Assembly: GCA_036559125.1 (NCBI GenBank) | Contig: DATBTT010000053.1 | Location: forward strand, 82,844 to 146,843 | Source of the DNA: JALYTZ01 sp036559125 | Lineage (GTDB): Bacteria > Vulcanimicrobiota > Vulcanimicrobiia > Vulcanimicrobiales > Vulcanimicrobiaceae | Reading direction: 5' to 3' | DNA length: 64,000 nucleotides | Shown: positions 41,706 to 50,544 of the stretch, one piece after another | How the letters are laid out: each line of letters opens with the position of its first letter | How positions within the stretch are numbered: the stretch's first letter is position 1 | The notes under the pieces: generated by a model | Told to the model about the DNA's origin: nothing | What the model saw: the letters and a program-made list of their open reading frames with translations, nothing else | The model's database searches: none | Program-made: the position numbers and the translations under genes

Positions 41706-43604
41706 ATGCGTGAATTGCGATTGAACCGGAGCCTGAGCGACGTAACCCAGCTCGAAAGGCTCTTTGAGATCACGCGAGATGTGCTGAGCGCTGAGAGTCT
41801 TGATGCAGCGCTCTATTCGCTTGCGCGCGGCGTTCACGAACTTTTCGGCTTCCGCTGGGTCAGCATGGTCGCCGCCGACGAACCCGACGGCCAACTGCGC
41901 CGCCGGGTGCTCTTCGGATACGAGGAAGCCGTGGCGCGCGAGCGCCTCAACGAGCCTGTCGAGCGGGTCGAGGTCGAGCGCCTGATGGCCAGCGCCACGC
42001 GCTTTTTCGAGGATTGCTATTTCTTTCCGGCCGAAACCGAAGTGCATTGGGAGCAGTCGATTTATACCGGCGTGCAGCCCAACGGAGCGCGCCGCCAGTT
42101 TCCCAATCAGTGGCTCGAGCGCGACGCGTTGTTGTTGGCTTTACACGATCGTGACGGACGGATGATCGGCTACATGTCGCCCGACGGTCCCGTCAACGGC
42201 GAGATTCCCGGCACGCAAACGCTGCGCGCGATGCAAGTCTTCGTCAACTTGATGGGCTTGGCGCTGGCTAACGCGCGCTCGCAAAATCGTTTGCAGTATG
42301 AAGCCACGCACGACGCGCTGACGAACCTTCCGAATCGAGCGGTTTTTTCGATGCGTCTCGCGCAAGCGCTGGAAGCGGTTCGTAAGAATCCCGAGGCGTC
42401 GTACGCCGTGCTCTTTCTCGACCTCGATGAATTCAAGTCGATCAACGATTCGCTCGGCCACCTTGCCGGCGATCACGTTCTCATCGAAGCTGCGAATCGT
42501 TTGCGCCGCGTCGCGGGCGATCAACACTTGGTTGCGCGTTTGGGCGGCGACGAATTCGCGGTTCTGCTCGAGGACGGTAGCCGCGAGTCGATCGATTCGG
42601 TTGGCGAAGCGGTCGAAGATGCGTTGCGCCGTCCGCACACGCTCATGGGGCGCACGCTGGACATGACGGCGAGCATCGGCATCGCGCCGGTGCTCGCGCA
42701 CTACACCACGACCGACGACGTTTTGCGCGATGCGGACACGGCCATGTACCGCGCCAAGGCGATGGGACGCGCGCGTCGCGTGTACTTCAACAAAGAGATG
42801 CACGACGACGCAGCGCGCCGGTTAACGCTGCGCTCGAATCTGCGCCGCGCGATCGAAGAGCGCCAGTTCACGCTTGCGTACCAACCCATCGTCTCTCTCA
42901 ACAACGGCCGCATCGCGGGCGTCGAAGCGCTTTTGCGATGGAACTTGCCCGAAGGCAAACAACTCGGACCGAGCGAGTTTTTACCGCTCGCCGAAGAGCT
43001 CGGGCTGATGGTTCCGGTCGGCCGGTTCGTTCTCAACGCGGCGTGCGCTCAACTCGCGCAATGGCAGCGCGCGATGCCCGGCCTGCACCTGGGACTTAAC
43101 GTCAATCTGTCGGTTCAAGAAGTGCTTCATCCGGGACTGCCGGAGTTCTTGACCAACCTAACGCGGGACTACAAACTCGCGGCGCGCCAGCTGACGCTGG
43201 AGATCACGGAAACGTCGATCTTGGAGAGCGAGCGCTACGCCGGCGGCGGCGTGCTGCAGCGTCTCAAAGAGACGGGCATCGAGTTGTGCATCGACGATTT
43301 CGGTACGGGCTATTCGTCGCTGCGATACATTCAAGAGTTTCCGGTCGACCGGTTTAAAATCGACCAGTCCTTCATCCGCGATCTACCCGGCGGACGCACG
43401 AGCCGCTCGATCGTCGAGATGCTCGTTCGCCTCGGAACGGCCTGCGGATTGAATGTCGTCGCCGAAGGGATCGAGACGCCCGAACAGTTCGACGCGCTGC
43501 GACAGCTCGGGTGCGAATACGGGCAAGGATTTCACTTTTCGCATCCGTTGCGACCGGACGAGATGCTCGTGCTTTTGCGCAACGACGTTGCGGTTAAAGC
43601 CTAG
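41706..43604 (+). CDS. GAF-GGDEF-EAL c-di-GMP turnover protein
   Basis: 632 residues, cytoplasmic (no signal or membrane helix). N-terminal GAF-like sensory domain (about 10-170), GGDEF domain with an intact GGDEF motif (about residue 280, ARLGGDEFAVLLED), and EAL domain with intact catalytic motifs: GVEALLRW, NVNLSVQEV, LEITETSILES, IDDFGTGYSSL and AEGIETPEQF. Both cyclase and phosphodiesterase sites look competent, so it could be bifunctional or have GTP-controlled EAL activity. No RxxD I-site precedes GGDEF. Ends on a CTAG shared with the convergent gene. Confidence 0.93.
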   Translation: MRELRLNRSLSDVTQLERLFEITRDVLSAESLDAALYSLARGVHELFGFRWVSMVAADEPDGQLRRRVLFGYEEAVARERLNEPVERVEVERLMASATRFFEDCYFFPAETEVHWEQSIYTGVQPNGARRQFPNQWLERDALLLALHDRDGRMIGYMSPDGPVNGEIPGTQTLRAMQVFVNLMGLALANARSQNRLQYEATHDALTNLPNRAVFSMRLAQALEAVRKNPEASYAVLFLDLDEFKSINDSLGHLAGDHVLIEAANRLRRVAGDQHLVARLGGDEFAVLLEDGSRESIDSVGEAVEDALRRPHTLMGRTLDMTASIGIAPVLAHYTTTDDVLRDADTAMYRAKAMGRARRVYFNKEMHDDAARRLTLRSNLRRAIEERQFTLAYQPIVSLNNGRIAGVEALLRWNLPEGKQLGPSEFLPLAEELGLMVPVGRFVLNAACAQLAQWQRAMPGLHLGLNVNLSVQEVLHPGLPEFLTNLTRDYKLAARQLTLEITETSILESERYAGGGVLQRLKETGIELCIDDFGTGYSSLRYIQEFPVDRFKIDQSFIRDLPGGRTSRSIVEMLVRLGTACGLNVVAEGIETPEQFDALRQLGCEYGQGFHFSHPLRPDEMLVLLRNDVAVKA

Positions 43605-44224
43605 CCTCGCGTGGCAACGAGGCAGTAGATTCGGCCTGCCTGAATCTCGGTAACTAGCTCGAAGGCGGCGCGTCCTTCAACCGCCGTCCGTTCTTGGGGC
43701 GTGTGGTACGCGATATAGACCGCATCCGCGTGTGCGCGGTCGTGCACGAGCCGCTCGAGCGTTCGAGACAGTGTGGCGGCCCCAAACGGATTGTAGAGAA
43801 AGACCACGAGATCGCCCGGCGGATAGGCGAACGTCGATGCATCTGCGTTTACCAAACGGATATCGGCGCAACGCAGATCAGGGCGCTTGCGCCACGCGCG
43901 CAAATTTTCGCGAGCCACTTCGTGCAGCGCGGGCGAGACCTCGACGCCGATGATTTGCTTGAATCGGTGTAGCGACGCCAGCATGACGCCGCGCCCCATT
44001 CCCGATCCGAGATCGACGAACGTGCTCGTTTCGACGTTTGCGGGCACCGCCGCGAGCAAAGCGTTGAAATCGTCGATGGGAACCGGCTCGTAATGCGTTG
44101 CGTCGGCCATCGCGGCGCCGATCGCTTCGGGATCGAGTTCTCCGAGAAAAAGCAGCGCTTCGGTGGTGACGCCGTTCTCGGCGTCGAAACGTTGACCGCT
44201 GCGCCGTCCGCTCACGTGCCACAT
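43601..44224 (-). CDS. SAM-dependent methyltransferase-like protein
   Basis: 207 residues using the start at 44224 (MWHVSGRRSGQRFD); a start at 44287 is possible but would overlap the divergent gene beginning at 44240. Rossmann methyltransferase motif TFVDLGSGMGRGVMLASL, post-I acidic end IGVEVSPALHEVA, DIRLVNADASTFAYPPGD, and VVFLYNPFGAATL, the NPF reminiscent of NPPF/NPPY but lacking the second Pro. Substrate unknown. Confidence 0.75.
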   Translation of the reverse strand: MWHVSGRRSGQRFDAENGVTTEALLFLGELDPEAIGAAMADATHYEPVPIDDFNALLAAVPANVETSTFVDLGSGMGRGVMLASLHRFKQIIGVEVSPALHEVARENLRAWRKRPDLRCADIRLVNADASTFAYPPGDLVVFLYNPFGAATLSRTLERLVHDRAHADAVYIAYHTPQERTAVEGRAAFELVTEIQAGRIYCLVATRG

Positions 44225-44239
44225 CTTCGGTATTCTCGC

Positions 44240-45397
44240 ATGAAACGCCGTTACAGAGAAGGCGACTGGTTCGCCGTACCGCTCCAACCCGGCCGCACGA
44301 TCGTGGGCGTCATCGCGCGTCAGGATCGCTCGCGGTTATTCGGCTATTTTTTTGCTCCCCCGGCGCTGCGCGAAGAAGAGGCGCTGTGGCGCGGTTGCTT
44401 TGCCGGCGACGGAATCGAGGATGCGCGGTGGAGCATTTTTGCGCACGCTCCGGACAGCGAGCCGCGTGAGTTTTCGCGCGCGCCTTCGGCTGCCGAACTG
44501 GCCGCGATGCCCTCCGCCCGCTTCGAATCCGCAGCGCTCGTCGAAGCGCGGTTGCGCGGATTGCGTGAAGGGCTGGCGGTCAGAGAACTTCGCTCGCCGC
44601 TCGATGCGAGCGAACTCGCGCGCGTGCCCCCCGCCGGCCGCGTGCAGTTCGGTTCTCCGCTTACCGCGCAAGACGTGGGCGCCCTCGCCGCGCTCCTGAG
44701 CGCGCGTCCCGATCTCGAACTGCGCGTGCACGGATTCTCGCGCGAGCCGTTCGACGCGACCGTGTTCGCGCAGTTTCGCGGCTTGCGGCGGTTGGTGCTC
44801 GACGTGCGCGTGCCGTCGCTCGAGGTTCTCACGCCGCTGACTGCCACTCTCGAGTCGCTCGCGCTCGGCCGGCGCGCAGGCGTGCCTTTCGAGCCGCCGG
44901 AGCTTCCTCGCCTGACCTCCCTGGAATTGCACCACGTCGCTATCCCCGCATTCGCTCGATCGCGATTGCCGGCGCTCTGCCGGCTTGCGCTCGTCGACAC
45001 GGTGCAAGGCGACCTGGAGCCGGTTGCGTCGCTGGCGAATTTGGAGTCCCTCGTGGTTCGCTACGGCGCGTGTTCCGATGCCGCCGCGATACCGGCACTC
45101 TCGCGGCTGCAGTTTTTGGAGCTGCGCGGACTGCGAGAACTCGGCTCGCTGCCGCCGCTCGACGGGCTAGCCGCATTGCGATCCATCGTGTTGGCGGCTC
45201 TGCCCCGCATTGTGGACCTGCGCGCCCTCGCGACGGCCCCCGCGCTCGAGAGCGTCGAAGTCTTTGCGATGGGCCACCTCGGCGTGAACGATCTCGACGC
45301 ACTACGCGAGGTCCGTCGACTCTGCCATGTCTCGGTCGACATCGGCGGACGGCGGAAGAATCGCGAGGTCTACCGGAGGCTGGCGGCGCGGGCGTAA
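44240..45397 (+). CDS. Imm26-like N-terminal domain fused to leucine-rich repeat region
   Basis: 385 residues from ATG 44240. The first 90 residues (YREGDWFAVPLQPGRTIVGVIAR, SRLFGYFFAP) match the immunity protein 26 pattern seen in polymorphic toxin systems. The rest is Leu/Ala/Arg-rich with irregular LRR-like repeats (TPLTATLESLALGRRAG, LPRLTSLELHHVAIPAF, LPALCRLALVDTVQGDL, LANLESLVVRYGACSDA, LSRLQFLELRGLRELGSL). No polymorphic toxin is within the window, so immunity function is unconfirmed; a general protein-binding role is equally possible. Confidence 0.65.
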   Translation: MKRRYREGDWFAVPLQPGRTIVGVIARQDRSRLFGYFFAPPALREEEALWRGCFAGDGIEDARWSIFAHAPDSEPREFSRAPSAAELAAMPSARFESAALVEARLRGLREGLAVRELRSPLDASELARVPPAGRVQFGSPLTAQDVGALAALLSARPDLELRVHGFSREPFDATVFAQFRGLRRLVLDVRVPSLEVLTPLTATLESLALGRRAGVPFEPPELPRLTSLELHHVAIPAFARSRLPALCRLALVDTVQGDLEPVASLANLESLVVRYGACSDAAAIPALSRLQFLELRGLRELGSLPPLDGLAALRSIVLAALPRIVDLRALATAPALESVEVFAMGHLGVNDLDALREVRRLCHVSVDIGGRRKNREVYRRLAARA

Positions 45398-45678
45398 CAC
45401 AAAGCGACCTGGCGGCCGGCGCTTCCTTGAAAGCGGCCGGGTCAAAGGTCTTGGACCGGTGACCAGTGAACCCTGGGCGCATATCGGAGTGGGCCTCATA
45501 CGTTTAGGTCCGCCGATTCGCAACAATTTTTTTGAGAGTGCTGGAGCTCGCTAGAGTACCCGCTCGAGGGCGATCGCAGGAGGTTTCATCGGAATGAAAC
45601 CGGGCTGCAGAGCGCTTCTCGCGGAGGAGTTCGACGGCCGAAGCCAGTGCCTCGACCTACAAAGGGTTAGGTACACAT
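45398..45678 (+). promoter_or_regulatory. 281-base leader of the RNase E/G gene with a perfect stem over a possible ribosome-binding site
   Basis: The region before the RNase E/G start is the longest non-coding stretch in the window. It contains AGGAGG (45578-45583) overlapped by a perfect hairpin: arm GGTTTCAT (45582-45589), loop CGGA, arm ATGAAACC (45594-45601). An A-T-rich tract with seven T lies at about 45530. Enteric RNase E is known to autoregulate through its 5' leader; whether this leader acts likewise is inference. Confidence 0.5.
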
Positions 45679-45737
45679 TTGTCAACGGAGATCCTCATTT
45701 CGAGCGATCCGTGGGAAAACCGGGTCGCCATCCTTGA
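45594..45737 (+). CDS. Possible 47-codon leader ORF overlapping the RNase E/G start
   Basis: ATG 45594 lies 10 bases after AGGAGG, in the second arm of the leader hairpin, and the frame runs to TGA 45735-45737, past the RNase E/G start in a different frame. The peptide begins MKPGCRALLAEEFDGRSQ. No homology recognised. It may be an upstream ORF that couples translation, or a chance ORF whose AGGAGG serves RNA structure instead. Confidence 0.25.
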   Translation: MKPGCRALLAEEFDGRSQCLDLQRVRYTFVNGDPHFERSVGKPGRHP

Positions 45738-48465
45738 GGACAACGTCCTCTCGGAGATCTACATCGAGCGCGAAGAGAAGGTTATCGGCTCGATCTACAA
45801 GGGAAAAGTTCAAAACGTTCTGCCCGGCATGGGCGCAAGTTTCGTCGACATCGGCCTCGGCCGGAACGCATTCCTCTATGTCGACGACATCAATAAGACG
45901 CCGCTGAATATCGGCGACGTCGAAATCACCCAAGGCCGCACCGGCTGGACGATCAACGAAAAGGTCAACCGCGGCGACGACGTGCTCGTGCAAATCGTCA
46001 AAGAGCCGCGCGGCCTCAAAGGCGCGCGCATCAGCACGAATATCTCGCTTCCCGGGCGCTATCTCATACTGATGCCGACGGGCAAGTATTCGGGCGTTTC
46101 GCGTAAGATCGAATCTGCCGACGAGCGCAATCGCCTGAAGTCGGTCATGAAGCGCATTCGCCCCGAAGGTATGGCGACCGTCGTTCGAACCGCGGCCGCG
46201 GGCGTGAGCGAAGCGGAATTGATCGCCGACCTCGGCGTGCTGATCCGCATGTGGCACGGCATACTCGAAACGTTCAAACGCGCCGCATCGCCGTGGCTGC
46301 TGCACAAGGACATGAATCTCGTCTACAAGGCCGCGCGCGATTTCGTAACGGCCGACGTCGACAAAGTGCTCATCGACAACGAAGATGAGTACAAGCGCGT
46401 CCGCGACTTTCTACAGCTGCTTGGACCGCAATATCTCGATCGCCTCGAGCACTATAATTCGGGCCGCTCGCTCTTCAAAGATTATAAGGTGGACGAAGAG
46501 CTGCAAAAGCTCATGAAGCCCAAGATCAATCTTCCTTCGGGTGGATCGATCGTGATCGAAACGACCGAGGCGCTCACCGTCATTGACGTAAACTCCGGCA
46601 AGTTCACCGGAGGCAAGAATCTCGAAGACACGATCGTCAAGACGAACATCGAGGCTGCCGGGGAGATCGCTCGCCAAGTACGACTGCGCGATATCGGCGG
46701 CATCGTCGTGTGCGATTTCATTGATATGTCATCGGAATCGTCGCGCAACAAAGTTATTTCGACGTTGGAAACGGGCCTGCGTAAAGACCGCACCCGCGCG
46801 ACGATTCAGTCGTTCAGTAATCTCGGGCTGCTCGAGTTTACGCGTAAGCGCGTCGGTAAAGATCTTGGCGCGCAACTGCGCGGTGCGTGTCCGACGTGTA
46901 GCGGTCTGGGCTCGGTCATGTCGTCCCAATCGGTCGCCATCGAAACGCTGCGCAAGATTCGCGCCGAAGGCTCGCACGAACACCACCATCCGATTCTGGT
47001 CGAATCGTCTCCGAGCGTGGCGGCGCAGTTGGAGTTTTGGTACGAGGACGAGTGCCTCGAATTAGGCAAGGAATTGGACGCACCGATTCACGTGCGCGTC
47101 GATCCGGCGTTGCATCCCGAACATACGCGCGTGCGCACGGTTGCGGATTTCAGCGTGAACGGCAAGTTGCGCGTCGGCGACGAGCACGAGGTAGACTTGT
47201 TGCCGGGACGCCTGCCCAATGCAAACTCCGCTGCGGCCAGCATCGACGGACGCATCGTCGAGGTCGAGAACGCCTCGAACCTCAGCGGCCAGATGGCGCG
47301 CATAAAACTCATCGACGTCGAAGACGATTACGCATTGGCCGAACTCGCCTCGTCGGTTGCAGCCGTCGGCGAAGCCAAGAAAAAGCGCCGGCGTCGCGGA
47401 CGAGGCGGCCGCAAACCCGAACTTACGGCCGCAGAACAGACCGAGCAGCTGCGCCAATTGGCCGAAGAGGCCGCAAAAGTGGTCCGGCCGCCGATCGGCA
47501 TAACGACCGTGACCGAAGAGGAAGAGCGCCAGGACAAGGTTCTGCGCCAGGAGGCCAAGGCCGAACAGGAACCCGGGGCCATTCTCATCGGTGAAGCCGA
47601 AGGGCAAGAAGGCGCCCACGGCCGCAAGCGCCGCCGTCGTCGTCGTCGCGGACGCGGCGGCGTGGGTGGCGATGCCATGCAGGCCGGGATTCCCGCGCAG
47701 AGCGCCGCGGCGCAGATCGCCGCGCCGCACGACGACGAGGACGAAGACGAAGAAGCCGACGGCGACCAGAGGGTCGCGTCCGAAACGGCCGCGCCCGGCA
47801 CGCCCGAAGGTGAAGGCGTACATCGCCGTCGCCGCCGCCGTCGCCGCCGGCGCGGCCGGGGAACGGCTCCGGGTGCAGAGGGCGCCGCGGTACCGCAACC
47901 GGGTTCCGTGCCGGATCGCCACATCTTCCGCGTCGCCGCCGACGGCAGCGCGGAGCCGACCGGCGTAACCGCACCGCGCGAGCCGTCGCGAGCGATCGCG
48001 CCGTGGAATCGCAAGGTGCAGCCGCCCGCCGTCGAGGCACCCCCGCCGCATCTGCGCGCTCCTGAAGAAGGTGCGAAGCCGACCAAGCCGGCTCGCGGCC
48101 GCCGCGGCAGCGCCGTGGCCAAGCCCATCAGGGGCGGAGAGCTGGAATCGAAGCGGCTTACCGCGTTACCGGCCGCTGCGAAGGAGACCGCACCCGCGGC
48201 CAAGCCGTCGCGCGCCCGGACCACGAAAGCCAAACCGGTCGCCGCGGAGCCAAAGCCGAAAACGGCAACCCGCAAGAAGGCCGTCGCTGCAAAACCGGCA
48301 GCCGCCAAGGCCACGAAGTCGACGCCTGCCGCCGCGAAACCCAAGCGCACCGTTGCCGCTAAAAAGAGCGCGGCCGATGCGGCGAAGCCGGCCGTGAAAA
48401 AGACGGCGGCCAAGAAAAAGACGAGCTCGACCAAGGCGCCCGCGCGCAAGAAAAAGAGCTCGTAA
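45679..48465 (+). CDS. Ribonuclease E/G family endoribonuclease with long RNA-binding tail
   Basis: 928 residues from TTG 45679. The catalytic half aligns with E. coli RNase E almost without gaps: S1 domain (about 36-120), catalytic Asp303 in TVIDVNSGKF, Asp346 in VVCDFIDM, and zinc-link Cys404/Cys407 in ACPTC. A TRAM-like segment follows (about 495-558, GRIVEVENASNLSGQMARIKL). The C-terminal half is disordered-like with three Arg-rich clusters (KKKRRRRGRGG, KRRRRRRRGRGG, RRRRRRRRRGRG) and a histone H1-like tail (about 790-928) of Lys/Ala/Pro repeats. Degrades mRNA and processes rRNA; the tail likely binds RNA and degradosome partners. Confidence 0.93.
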   Translation: MSTEILISSDPWENRVAILEDNVLSEIYIEREEKVIGSIYKGKVQNVLPGMGASFVDIGLGRNAFLYVDDINKTPLNIGDVEITQGRTGWTINEKVNRGDDVLVQIVKEPRGLKGARISTNISLPGRYLILMPTGKYSGVSRKIESADERNRLKSVMKRIRPEGMATVVRTAAAGVSEAELIADLGVLIRMWHGILETFKRAASPWLLHKDMNLVYKAARDFVTADVDKVLIDNEDEYKRVRDFLQLLGPQYLDRLEHYNSGRSLFKDYKVDEELQKLMKPKINLPSGGSIVIETTEALTVIDVNSGKFTGGKNLEDTIVKTNIEAAGEIARQVRLRDIGGIVVCDFIDMSSESSRNKVISTLETGLRKDRTRATIQSFSNLGLLEFTRKRVGKDLGAQLRGACPTCSGLGSVMSSQSVAIETLRKIRAEGSHEHHHPILVESSPSVAAQLEFWYEDECLELGKELDAPIHVRVDPALHPEHTRVRTVADFSVNGKLRVGDEHEVDLLPGRLPNANSAAASIDGRIVEVENASNLSGQMARIKLIDVEDDYALAELASSVAAVGEAKKKRRRRGRGGRKPELTAAEQTEQLRQLAEEAAKVVRPPIGITTVTEEEERQDKVLRQEAKAEQEPGAILIGEAEGQEGAHGRKRRRRRRRGRGGVGGDAMQAGIPAQSAAAQIAAPHDDEDEDEEADGDQRVASETAAPGTPEGEGVHRRRRRRRRRRGRGTAPGAEGAAVPQPGSVPDRHIFRVAADGSAEPTGVTAPREPSRAIAPWNRKVQPPAVEAPPPHLRAPEEGAKPTKPARGRRGSAVAKPIRGGELESKRLTALPAAAKETAPAAKPSRARTTKAKPVAAEPKPKTATRKKAVAAKPAAAKATKSTPAAAKPKRTVAAKKSAADAAKPAVKKTAAKKKTSSTKAPARKKKSS

Positions 48466-48468
48466 CGA

Positions 48469-48498
48469 AAGCGGCGGTCGCGAGAGCGGCCGCCGCTT
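48469..48498 (+). terminator. 13-bp stem with GAGA tetraloop after RNase E/G
   Basis: Arm 48469-48481 (AAGCGGCGGTCGC), loop GAGA (48482-48485), arm 48486-48498 (GCGGCCGCCGCTT), all paired with one G-T wobble. The position, three bases after the stop, suggests transcript ending or 3'-end protection. There is no long U-tract after it, so it may be rho-dependent or only a stabiliser. Confidence 0.6.
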
Positions 48499-48509
48499 CG
48501 TCCTCGACC

Positions 48510-49154
48510 ATGATGTACCGTCCACTTCGCGTATTCGTCGACTACGACGGAACGATCACCGATCTCGATACCTTCGACGTGCTCGTGCGCGCGAGCGCCG
48601 GCCCGGCTGAATGGGCGCGCCTCGAAGCGTCTTTGCGCGGAGGCAACATGACGCTGCGCGACGTTCTGTCGGCTCAGGCCAAGTTCGTACGATCGTCCAT
48701 CGACGAAGCCGACGCATTGCTCGCCGGCAGCACGCACTTCGATCCCGCATTCGCGCATTTCGTCGATCGCTGCGAGCGCGAAGGCGTTCCCATAACCATC
48801 CTCAGTTCCGGCGTTCAACCCCTGATCGAACGAGCGCTCGCGCGAAACGGTCTGGCGCACGTGCGCGTCTTGGCCAATGCCGTCACGCCAAGTCGCGAAG
48901 GCTGGACGATGCGCTACCGCGACGCCTCGGACAATGGCCACGACAAAGCCGCCGCAGTCGTTGCGGCGCGGTCGCGCGGCGTGACGGTTGCGTTTGCCGG
49001 CGACGGACATTCCGATTTTGCGGCGGCACTCGCGGCGGACGTGCGCTTCGCCAAGCGCGGTCTCGCGCTGGAACGGTACTTACGCGAAAAGGACGTGGAG
49101 TTCACGCCCTTTTCATCGTTTGCCGAAATAGAATCCGCGCTGCTTGCGCGCTAG
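48510..49154 (+). CDS. HAD-superfamily phosphatase (MtnX-like)
   Basis: 214 residues. HAD motif I VFVDYDGTITDLDTFDVL (nucleophile Asp11, Asp13), motif II ITILSSGVQPLIERAL, motif III-IV VAFAGDGHSDFAAAL. Similarity to MtnX/SerB-type phosphatases of the 2-hydroxy-3-keto-5-methylthiopentenyl phosphate kind, but methionine salvage genes are not nearby, so the substrate is open. Convergent with the S41 peptidase genes with 3 bases between. Confidence 0.82.
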   Translation: MMYRPLRVFVDYDGTITDLDTFDVLVRASAGPAEWARLEASLRGGNMTLRDVLSAQAKFVRSSIDEADALLAGSTHFDPAFAHFVDRCEREGVPITILSSGVQPLIERALARNGLAHVRVLANAVTPSREGWTMRYRDASDNGHDKAAAVVAARSRGVTVAFAGDGHSDFAAALAADVRFAKRGLALERYLREKDVEFTPFSSFAEIESALLAR

Positions 49155-49157
49155 GCG

Positions 49158-50537
49158 CTACTGACTGTTGCCGCTGCTGGCGGGCGGCGGGGGCGCGCCC
49201 ATGTGCGCGAGTTTGTCGTTGAGAAAGTTGATCGCGCGTTGCAGTTGGGTGTCTTTCGCGACGACGCCGAACCGATCGGTCTTGTTCTCCGCCACCTTGA
49301 TGTCGGGTTGAATGCCGAGGTGATTGATGTCGCGATTGCGCGGAGTGAGATAGCGGGCGGTCGTGATCTTCACGGCCGAGCCGTCGGGTAGCGGGAAGAT
49401 CGTTTGCACGACGCCTTTACCGAACGTCTTCGTGCCGACGATCGTGCCGACGCCGCTGTCTTGAATCGCACCCGACGTGATTTCGGATGCCGACGCGGTG
49501 TGTCCGTTGACGAGCACCGCGAGCGGAAGCGGGCCGATGGCGGTGTTATCCGCTTCCAGCGTCGTGATGTTCGAAGCGCGCGACTCGACCGACACGATGG
49601 GTCCGCTTGGAATGAATTTGGAACTCACGGCCACCGCGGCCTCGAGATACCCGCCGCCGTTGTCGCGCAGATCCATGACGATCGCGCGCGCTCCCTCTTT
49701 CTGCAGACGATCCAGCGCGGTCGTAAGCTCGCTACCGGTGTCGCGTCCGAAGACGGTCAGCTCGACGTAGCCGATTTTGCCCGGCAACATCTTTTCATAG
49801 ACGGAAAGCTCGTGAACGGTCGCGCGTGTCACGGAGATCGGCGACGGTAACGCGTGACCGTCACGCAAAATGGAGAGCGAGACCTTCGTTCCGGCATTGC
49901 CGCGTAGTTTCGTCGACGCTTGCTGCAACGTCAGGCCGTGCGCGCTTTTTCCGTCGATCGCGGTAATTACGTCGTCTTGCTGCACGCCCGCTTTGTCGGC
50001 GGGGCCGTCGGGAACGACGTTGCTCACGTCGATGTATTTGGTTTGATCGTCGGCCTGGATAACGATGCCCGTCCCGGAGAACGAGCCGCCGTCGAGTCCG
50101 GAGTTGAGCGCCGCGTACTCCTTGGGATTCAAGAAGACGGTGTAACGGTCGTGCACGGAGCCGAGCATGCCGGCGATGGCGGCATAACTCAACAAATGCG
50201 CGTTTACTTTTTTGCCCGCATCGCGCGAAGCGGCCACGACCTCGCGATCGACGGCGCTCACGTTTTGCTTCGCGTTGGTCGAGGCGAACATCGGCGGAAG
50301 CGCGGCTTTTACGCCGTTTTGCGAAAGCGCTTTAGAAAGCTCGCTGCGCGCGCCATTGAGAATCAATTGCGCGTCGGTTTTCTTGTAGTATTCGCTGGTC
50401 AGTTTTCCATAGCTGATCTGAATTTGCGCTGCGTCGATAGGCGGAAGCCCATTGGTGACGGCGGCGCTTGCAGCCGGTAACTGGGCGACTCCAAGTAACA
50501 GGATCGCGGTGAATGCCAGAGATGCCAGACGCTTCAT
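49158..50537 (-). CDS. S41-family C-terminal processing peptidase (second of two)
   Basis: 459 residues with signal peptide (MKRLASLAFTAILLLGVAQL). PDZ domain (DGPADKAGVQQDDVITAIDGKSAHGL by pattern) and S41 catalytic domain: GYVELTVFG, RAIVMDLRDNGGGYLEAAVAVSS, nucleophile Ser in NGHTASASEITSGAIQD and Lys in GTKTFGKGVVQTIFPL. Periplasmic tail-specific protease. Seven bases behind its paralogue. Confidence 0.92.
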   Translation of the reverse strand: MKRLASLAFTAILLLGVAQLPAASAAVTNGLPPIDAAQIQISYGKLTSEYYKKTDAQLILNGARSELSKALSQNGVKAALPPMFASTNAKQNVSAVDREVVAASRDAGKKVNAHLLSYAAIAGMLGSVHDRYTVFLNPKEYAALNSGLDGGSFSGTGIVIQADDQTKYIDVSNVVPDGPADKAGVQQDDVITAIDGKSAHGLTLQQASTKLRGNAGTKVSLSILRDGHALPSPISVTRATVHELSVYEKMLPGKIGYVELTVFGRDTGSELTTALDRLQKEGARAIVMDLRDNGGGYLEAAVAVSSKFIPSGPIVSVESRASNITTLEADNTAIGPLPLAVLVNGHTASASEITSGAIQDSGVGTIVGTKTFGKGVVQTIFPLPDGSAVKITTARYLTPRNRDINHLGIQPDIKVAENKTDRFGVVAKDTQLQRAINFLNDKLAHMGAPPPPASSGNSQ

Positions 50538-50544
50538 ATCCTAC

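Noticed and set aside
47328..49010. 560-codon minus-strand frame over the RNase E/G tail
   Set aside because: Produced by the repetitive Arg/Lys/Ala codons of the tail; it reads as Ser/Arg/Ala low complexity.
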